Shown in pieces: positions 59,208 to 64,000 of a DNA stretch of 64,000 bases. The notes below the pieces were generated by a model. That model was not told the origin of the DNA, did no database searches, and saw only the letters and a list, made by a program, of their open reading frames with translations. Position numbers and translations under genes: made by a program. Positions within the stretch are counted from its first letter, which is position 1. The number at the start of each line of letters is the position of its first letter. The DNA comes from Hymenobacter ginkgonis (GTDB taxonomy: Bacteria; Bacteroidota; Bacteroidia; Cytophagales; Hymenobacteraceae). The stretch is taken from positions 1 to 64,000 of the forward strand of contig NZ_WQKZ01000010.1 of the NCBI RefSeq assembly GCF_009755225.1, in the 5' to 3' direction.

Positions 59208-59813
59208 TTAGTTGGACTTCAAAGCAAATTTGATAAGCGCTTCCACGCTCAGGTCTTGCCCGTGCTTGTGCTGAATTTGGTCCAGAGTTTTCTCAGCGGT
59301 TGCGCGGGCAAAGCCCAGCATGACTAATGCCTGCAACGCTTCCTGGCGGTGCGTATTGTGCTGCCGGGCCAGGGGCACCGTGTCGATGCCGGCTTTGGCC
59401 AGTAGTTCGTCTTTGCGCAGCTTGTCTTTGAGGTCGAGGATAACGCGCTGGGCCGTCTTGGGCCCTACCCCCTTAATACTCTGGATAGCTCGTACGTCTT
59501 CGTTCACGATGGCCTGGCGAATTTCGCCTACCCCCATGCTGCTGACCATGATGATGCCCGTGCCCGGCCCAATGCCCGACACCGATATCAGGTGCAGAAA
59601 CAGCGCCTTTTCGTTAGGGTCTAGGAAGCCGTAGAGCGTCTGCCCGTCTTCCTTAATGTGCTGATAAGTATATACTTTGACTTTTTCGTCTTCGGCTGGT
59701 AGCTTGGCGTAAGTAGTCAGCGAAATCTTTACTTCGTAGCCCACGCCACCCGTGTCGATGATGGCCTGAGTGGGGTCTTTATAAGCGAGTTTACCGTCGA
59801 GGTAGGCAATCAT
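59208..59813 (-). CDS. ruvA: Holliday junction branch-migration protein RuvA
   Basis: A 201-residue subunit that binds four-way junctions and guides the RuvB motor. It begins MIAYLDGKLAYKDPTQAIIDTGGVGYEVKIS (OB-fold region), continues with helix-hairpin-helix motifs LISVSGIGPGTGIIMVS and IQSIKGVGPKTAQRVILDLKDKL, and ends in a C-terminal UBA-like domain that binds RuvB. ATG 59813 is the real start; the open frame to 59966 would add 51 residues with no match. Confidence 0.96.
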   Translation of the reverse strand: MIAYLDGKLAYKDPTQAIIDTGGVGYEVKISLTTYAKLPAEDEKVKVYTYQHIKEDGQTLYGFLDPNEKALFLHLISVSGIGPGTGIIMVSSMGVGEIRQAIVNEDVRAIQSIKGVGPKTAQRVILDLKDKLRKDELLAKAGIDTVPLARQHNTHRQEALQALVMLGFARATAEKTLDQIQHKHGQDLSVEALIKFALKSN

Positions 59814-60010
59814 GAGGGGGTAGGGAGGATAAATAGGTGCTTGACTAGCGCCCGGCTTGGCCGGGCAACAAGCCAGAACAACCGCTGCTGCGCAATAGCT
59901 CCAAGAAAAAGGCGTAAAAACCGACCAGTATAAATTACTTTTTACCAGTCGGTTTTCGCACTTCAACCTCTCAAAAATAACATGCAGCCTTCATCTCTCA
60001 AGCTTCGTGG

Positions 60011-62281
60011 CTAGAGCGCCTTGCCGTCGCGCTGGGCATCGACCACAGCAATAGCGGTCATGTTCACAATCTCACGCACGCTAGCGCCGAGCTGCAAAAT
60101 GTGCACCGGCTTGCGCATACCCATCAGTACCGGCCCGATAACTTCGGCGCCGCCAATTTCCTGGAGTACTTTGTAGGCAATGTTGCCCGACTCTACGTTC
60201 GGGAAAATCAGGGTGTTAGCGCCTTGCTCGGCTAGCGGCGAGAAACCGTAGTTTTCCTGCATCAGCTGCGGGTTCAGGGCCACGTTGGCCTGCATTTCGC
60301 CGTCGATGAGCAGGTCGGGGTAGCGCTGCTTGGCTAGTTCGGTAGCACGGCGAGTTTTTTCGGGCAGCTCCCCCGAGTTCGACCCGAAGTTGGAATAGCT
60401 GATAACCGCAATGCGTGGCTCCGCATCGAAGAAGCGTACGGCCCTGGCCGACAGCCCAATAATCTCCACCATTTCTTCGGCCGTGGGGTCGATGTTTACC
60501 GTGGTATCAGCGAAGAAGTAAGGTCCCTTCTTGTGCTGAATGATGTACATTGACGACACGCGCCGCACACCTTCGGCCGGCCCAATCACTTGCAACGCCG
60601 GAATGAGGCTCTTGCCATAGTCCTTAGTAAGGCCCGTAATGCAGGCATCAGCCGCTCCGGTTTCAACCATCATGGCTGCGTAGTAGTTGCGCTCGCGCAA
60701 CAGGCGCCGGCCCTCGTAGAGGGTAGTGCCCCGGCGCTGCCGCTTCTGGTAAAGCAACTCGGCATATTCGTTGCGCTTATCGTCATCCTGCAGAATGTCA
60801 ATAATTTCGCAGCCGTCCAAGTCAAGGTTATTTTCCTGCGCGATGGCTTGAATCTTGGCGTGGGCACCCAGCAGAATGGGGTGCGCAATGCCTTCATCGC
60901 GCACAAGCTGCGCCGCCTTCAAAATCTTGTAGTTATCAGCTTCCGCAAACACTACCCGGCGCGGGTTCGCGCGCGCGGCCGATGTGATGCGGTTCATCAG
61001 CTTCTGGTTGACGCCGAGGCGGGCGCGCAGCTCGTCTTCGTAGGCCTGCCAGTCGGTAATGGGCTTGCGCGCCACGCCGCTTTCTATCGCCGCCAGCGCC
61101 ACTGCCGGGCTGATGGTCGTGATGAGACGCGGGTCTAGGGGCTTAGGAATGAGATAGCTACGCCCAAAAGCTAGTGTGTTGTCGCCGTAGGCATTGTTTA
61201 CCATATCGGGCACCGGCTCCTTGCTTAGTTCGGCCAGGGCGTGCACGGCGGCAAGCTTCATAGCCTCATTTATCTCGGTGGCGCGCACGTCGAGCGCTCC
61301 CCGAAAAATGTAGGGGAAGCCCAGCACATTGTTCACTTGGTTGGGGTGGTCCGAGCGGCCAGTGGCCATAATCAGGTCGGGCCGGGTGCTCATGGCCACG
61401 TCGTAGGCCACCTCCGGGTCGGGGTTGGCCAGGGCAAACACAATAGGGTCAGCCGCCATGCGCAACAGCAGGCCAGCTGGCAGCACATTCGCCGCGGACA
61501 AGCCCAGGAATACATCGGCGCCTTCCATAGCTTCGGCCAAGGTGCTGATGGGCCGCTCGGTAGCAAACTGCATCTGCATATCGGCCAAATCGGTGCGCTG
61601 CGGCGTGATAAGGCCGTCTTTGTCAAAGACCACCACGTTCTCCTTCCGCAAGCCCAGCGCCAGGTACAGCCGCAGGCATGACACGGCCGCCGCGCCCGCA
61701 CCACTCACTACCAGCTGAATTTCCTCGATTTTCTTGCCCACTATTTCCAGCGCATTCAGCAGGGCGGCCGACGTGATAATGGCCGTGCCGTGCTGGTCGT
61801 CGTGCATCAGCGGGATGTTCATTTTCTCCCGAAGCTCGGTTTCGATACGGAAACACTCCGGCGCCTTAATATCCTCCAGGTTGATGCCGCCAAACGTGGG
61901 CTCTAGCGCCTTCACGATGCGAATAAACTCGTCGGGGTCGGTGGCGTCAATCTCAATATCAAAGCAATCAATACCCGCAAACTTCTTGAACAACACGCCC
62001 TTGCCTTCCATCACCGGCTTGCTGGCGGCGGGCCCAATGTTGCCCAGGCCCAGCACTGCCGTACCATTTGAGATAACGGCTACCAGGTTGCCCTTGGCTG
62101 TGTACTTGTACACGTCGTCGGGGTTAGCCGCAATTTCCTTGCAGGGTTCGGCTACCCCCGGCGAGTAGGCCAAAGCTAGGTCGAGCTGCGTGCTGACGGG
62201 CTTAGTGGGCACCACTTCGATTTTGCCGTGCGGGAGTTGCTCGTGGTAAGCGAGGGCGTCTTGTTTGTTGATTTTGAGCAT
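60011..62281 (-). CDS. maeB: NADP-dependent malic enzyme with C-terminal phosphotransacetylase-like domain
   Basis: A 756-residue enzyme converting malate to pyruvate, CO2 and NADPH. The malic N-terminal domain has KPVSTQLDLALAYSPGVAEPC and IDCFDIEIDATDPDEF. The NAD(P)-binding domain has VSGAGAAAVSCLRLYLALG and FALANPDPEV. From about 430 to 756 it is a phosphotransacetylase-like domain (VFAEADNYKILKAAQLV, ALNPQLMQENYGFSPLAEQGANTLIFPN) used as a regulatory part in MaeB enzymes. Length is typical. It lies next to ruvA and sprA in the usual Bacteroidota order. Confidence 0.95.
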   Translation of the reverse strand: MLKINKQDALAYHEQLPHGKIEVVPTKPVSTQLDLALAYSPGVAEPCKEIAANPDDVYKYTAKGNLVAVISNGTAVLGLGNIGPAASKPVMEGKGVLFKKFAGIDCFDIEIDATDPDEFIRIVKALEPTFGGINLEDIKAPECFRIETELREKMNIPLMHDDQHGTAIITSAALLNALEIVGKKIEEIQLVVSGAGAAAVSCLRLYLALGLRKENVVVFDKDGLITPQRTDLADMQMQFATERPISTLAEAMEGADVFLGLSAANVLPAGLLLRMAADPIVFALANPDPEVAYDVAMSTRPDLIMATGRSDHPNQVNNVLGFPYIFRGALDVRATEINEAMKLAAVHALAELSKEPVPDMVNNAYGDNTLAFGRSYLIPKPLDPRLITTISPAVALAAIESGVARKPITDWQAYEDELRARLGVNQKLMNRITSAARANPRRVVFAEADNYKILKAAQLVRDEGIAHPILLGAHAKIQAIAQENNLDLDGCEIIDILQDDDKRNEYAELLYQKRQRRGTTLYEGRRLLRERNYYAAMMVETGAADACITGLTKDYGKSLIPALQVIGPAEGVRRVSSMYIIQHKKGPYFFADTTVNIDPTAEEMVEIIGLSARAVRFFDAEPRIAVISYSNFGSNSGELPEKTRRATELAKQRYPDLLIDGEMQANVALNPQLMQENYGFSPLAEQGANTLIFPNVESGNIAYKVLQEIGGAEVIGPVLMGMRKPVHILQLGASVREIVNMTAIAVVDAQRDGKAL

Positions 62282-62355
62282 AATTCAGAGTGAGAGGCAG
62301 AAAAATAAGGCGCGCACAGGTGGGAATTTGGCGCATTAACCAGCTGCTAATCAGT

Positions 62356-62402
62356 TAAAAAAGAAGGGCCGATGTTTCTTGTAGAAAACAATCGACCCTT
62401 TC
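62356..62402 (-). terminator. Terminator-like hairpin downstream of the LysM hydrolase gene
   Basis: On the minus strand AAGGGTCGATTGTTTTC pairs with GAAACATCGGCCCTT with some mismatches, followed by CTTTTTT. It follows the hydrolase gene and precedes the malic-enzyme promoter region. Confidence 0.6.
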
Positions 62403-62438
62403 AAATTGGCCGCTACAGCCGCCCACAAATATACCGCC

Positions 62439-64000
62439 TTAGCTGCGCACCACGAGTTTTTGCCCCAGCTTTACCTCGTCGCTCGTGAGGTGGTTGAGGC
62501 GGCGTAACTCTTCCACACTCACTTTAAAGCGCCGCGAAATGTTATAAAGTGTATCGCCGGCCTGCACCGTGTGGGTGCCCAGGCGCAGGCTGGGCGCGTC
62601 GGGCTTGGGGTGGGGGGTAGGCTTGGTAATGGCTAGGCTAGCAGTGCTTTCGGCAACGGGGCTTAAGCGCAAGCGCTGGCCAGCTAGTACGGTGCCGTTG
62701 CTTAAGCTATTCCAGGCTTTGAGTTGGCTCACGCTCAGGCCCCACTCCTGGGCCAGATTCGAGAGGTTGTCGCCGGCGCGCACCGTGTAAATTTCTGGCC
62801 TTGGCGCTGCGGTAGGCTTAGGAGTAGGCAGGTCTTCGCGCGCCAACTCGCGCGGCTGCGCCGCGGCCACCTGCACCGCCCGGTTGCGGCTGCGGCGGGG
62901 GGTAGGAGCTACAGTTGCCGCGCTGTCGATAGCTGCATCAGCAGCATCCGCTAGCACCGGCTCCGTAGCGCCGAGGGGGGTAGGGGCGGGCGTAGTACGC
63001 GCCAAGGCTTCAGTAGCCGCTTTGTTGGCCTTAGCCAGCGCGGCCGCCCGGAAAATGGCTTGGCGCTGCTCAGCCGCTATGCGAGCTGCCTGCTGGCGCT
63101 GGGCACGCAGCAGGGCCTGGGCTTGGGCCGCTTCTCGGGCCGCCACAGCTTGGGCCTCGCGGGCGTAGCGCTGGTTAGCCGCTGCCAACGCCTGGGCTGC
63201 CGAATCTACGGCCATTGCCCGGTGCGGCACAGCCGCTAGCGCTGGTATGGGGCGCAATACGCTAGGCTCGGGCACGGTGGGTGCGGGCAGCGGCACAAAC
63301 ACGACCAACTGGCGGCCCGGCTTCAGGCTTTGGCCCTTGCTTAGCTCATTCCACTTGCGGAGCTGGGCAGGGCTCACCTCATACTTTTCGGCGATATCAG
63401 CTAGCGTTTGCCCCCGGCGCACGGTGTAGCGCAGGCGGCGAAAGTGCGGCGCGGCCGTGCTTTCGGCACCAGCGTGGGTGCTGGCCAGTGCCACTTGCGT
63501 GGGCCAAGGGGCTACCCCCTCCAAGTGCGGCGGCAGAATGGCTAGCGGCTGAGGCAAGTCGGAGCTAGGCTGGCAGTAAGCCAGCAGCGTGGCGCGGTCT
63601 ACATCGCCCAGGTGCTCGCGGGCGGTGCTAGGGTAGCGCAACACATACGGGCGGTAGCCGGCCGGCAATGCGCCGTGGCGCAGTTCGGGGTTGTAGCGAT
63701 TCATGGCCAGCGAGTCGCTGTAGCCCAGGGCGCGGCTGAGGCGGCGCAAATCCAAGGCCTGACCGCGTACCCCAAGCGTATCGAGCGGTTCGTAGTGTTG
63801 GTAGCGCAAGCTCGGGTCGTTGAGGCTATGCTCGGGCGCATACTTCATGGCATACATGATGGCCGTGAAGGTGGGTACGTAGTTGCGCGTTTCGGCCGGC
63901 ATGTGGGAGTAGAGGTCCCAAAAATTACGCTTGCCCGTTTTGCGAATCACGCGCTGCACATTGCCCGCGCCCCAGTTGTAGGCGGCCAGCACCAACTCCC
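62439..64000 (-). CDS. LysM-containing lytic transglycosylase, C-terminal part (5' truncated by window edge)
   Basis: About 520 residues are visible, open to the right edge (the frame reads ELVLAAYNWGAGNVQRV at the start, a motif found after the catalytic domain of MltD/Slt enzymes). The rest holds three LysM domains: one at about 190-235 (RYTVRRGQTLADIAEKYEVS), one at about 408-450 (YTVRAGDNLSNLAQEWGLS), and one at the end (HTVQAGDTLYNISRRFKVS), separated by an Ala/Gln/Arg-rich linker. It would bind peptidoglycan and cut glycan strands; the catalytic Glu lies outside the window. It ends 37 bp before a terminator. Confidence 0.85.
   Translation of the reverse strand, partial: ELVLAAYNWGAGNVQRVIRKTGKRNFWDLYSHMPAETRNYVPTFTAIMYAMKYAPEHSLNDPSLRYQHYEPLDTLGVRGQALDLRRLSRALGYSDSLAMNRYNPELRHGALPAGYRPYVLRYPSTAREHLGDVDRATLLAYCQPSSDLPQPLAILPPHLEGVAPWPTQVALASTHAGAESTAAPHFRRLRYTVRRGQTLADIAEKYEVSPAQLRKWNELSKGQSLKPGRQLVVFVPLPAPTVPEPSVLRPIPALAAVPHRAMAVDSAAQALAAANQRYAREAQAVAAREAAQAQALLRAQRQQAARIAAEQRQAIFRAAALAKANKAATEALARTTPAPTPLGATEPVLADAADAAIDSAATVAPTPRRSRNRAVQVAAAQPRELAREDLPTPKPTAAPRPEIYTVRAGDNLSNLAQEWGLSVSQLKAWNSLSNGTVLAGQRLRLSPVAESTASLAITKPTPHPKPDAPSLRLGTHTVQAGDTLYNISRRFKVSVEELRRLNHLTSDEVKLGQKLVVRS

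Noticed and set aside
59814..59966. Longer N-terminus for RuvA
   Set aside because: RuvA proteins begin at MIAYLDG; the added 51 residues have no match and run through the intergenic region.
1..64000. CRISPR arrays, insertion-sequence transposases and ribosomal RNA
   Set aside because: No regular direct-repeat array, no transposase-like protein and no rRNA sequence were found.

Overview
The window looks like chromosome from a GC-rich member of the Bacteroidota, most likely Hymenobacter or a close relative. The evidence is a type IX secretion protein SprA in a typical gene neighbourhood, TonB receptors with carboxypeptidase-regulatory-like N-termini, an FbaB-type aldolase, a head-GIN protein, a sigma-54 regulator with the GAFTDA loop, and several promoters matching the Bacteroidota -7 motif TAnnTTTG. 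The genus is inferred from overall character and not proven.

Layout. Bases 1-8721 are the right end of a prophage or prophage remnant, all on the + strand: a portal-like protein, a connector-like protein, a holin, an unknown protein, a GH24 endolysin, a candidate one-piece spanin, a small tail-region protein and a tape-measure protein. The phage genes stop 67 bp from the 3' end of tRNA-Arg(ACG), a likely attachment site. From 8.9 to 27.3 kb lie ordinary chromosomal genes: a VTT membrane protein, a DUF2167 protein, cystathionine gamma-synthase/lyase, a GDSL hydrolase, a beta-barrel protein, an MBL-fold hydrolase, a TonB receptor, a T9SS-type surface protein, an OmpA lipoprotein, FbaB, AccD, a three-gene glycine-zipper/OmpA cluster, IspE, a TauD-like dioxygenase and a coupled sugar transferase.

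From 27.3 to 38.7 kb is an efflux locus: membrane-fusion protein, TolC-like outer-membrane protein, MacB/LolD-type ATPase, two FtsX-type permeases, an unknown membrane protein, a head-GIN protein, then a sigma-54 response regulator and its histidine kinase. The 455-bp leader of this locus holds four CTAG-centred dyads in two pairs and a near-consensus -24/-12 box. I infer that the locus is controlled by its own two-component system; this is the most interesting regulatory prediction in the window.

From 38.7 to 64 kb, mostly on the - strand, are an RsmI-like methyltransferase, an alpha/beta hydrolase, unknown membrane proteins, a GT4 glycosyltransferase, an Oar-like TonB receptor, YicC, a secreted orphan in an AT-rich patch, and the block VanZ-M28 fusion / gcvH / sprA / ruvA / maeB, ending in a partial LysM murein hydrolase.

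Repeats are a theme: an approximately 40-bp element in inverted pairs that supplies the stop codon of ispE and the start codon of the response regulator, a G/C-rich repeat pair of which one copy lies inside the tolC-like reading frame, a 27-bp-arm palindrome between the ATPase and permease genes, and the 9-mer GGGGTAGGG, which recurs dozens of times on both strands in coding and noncoding DNA.
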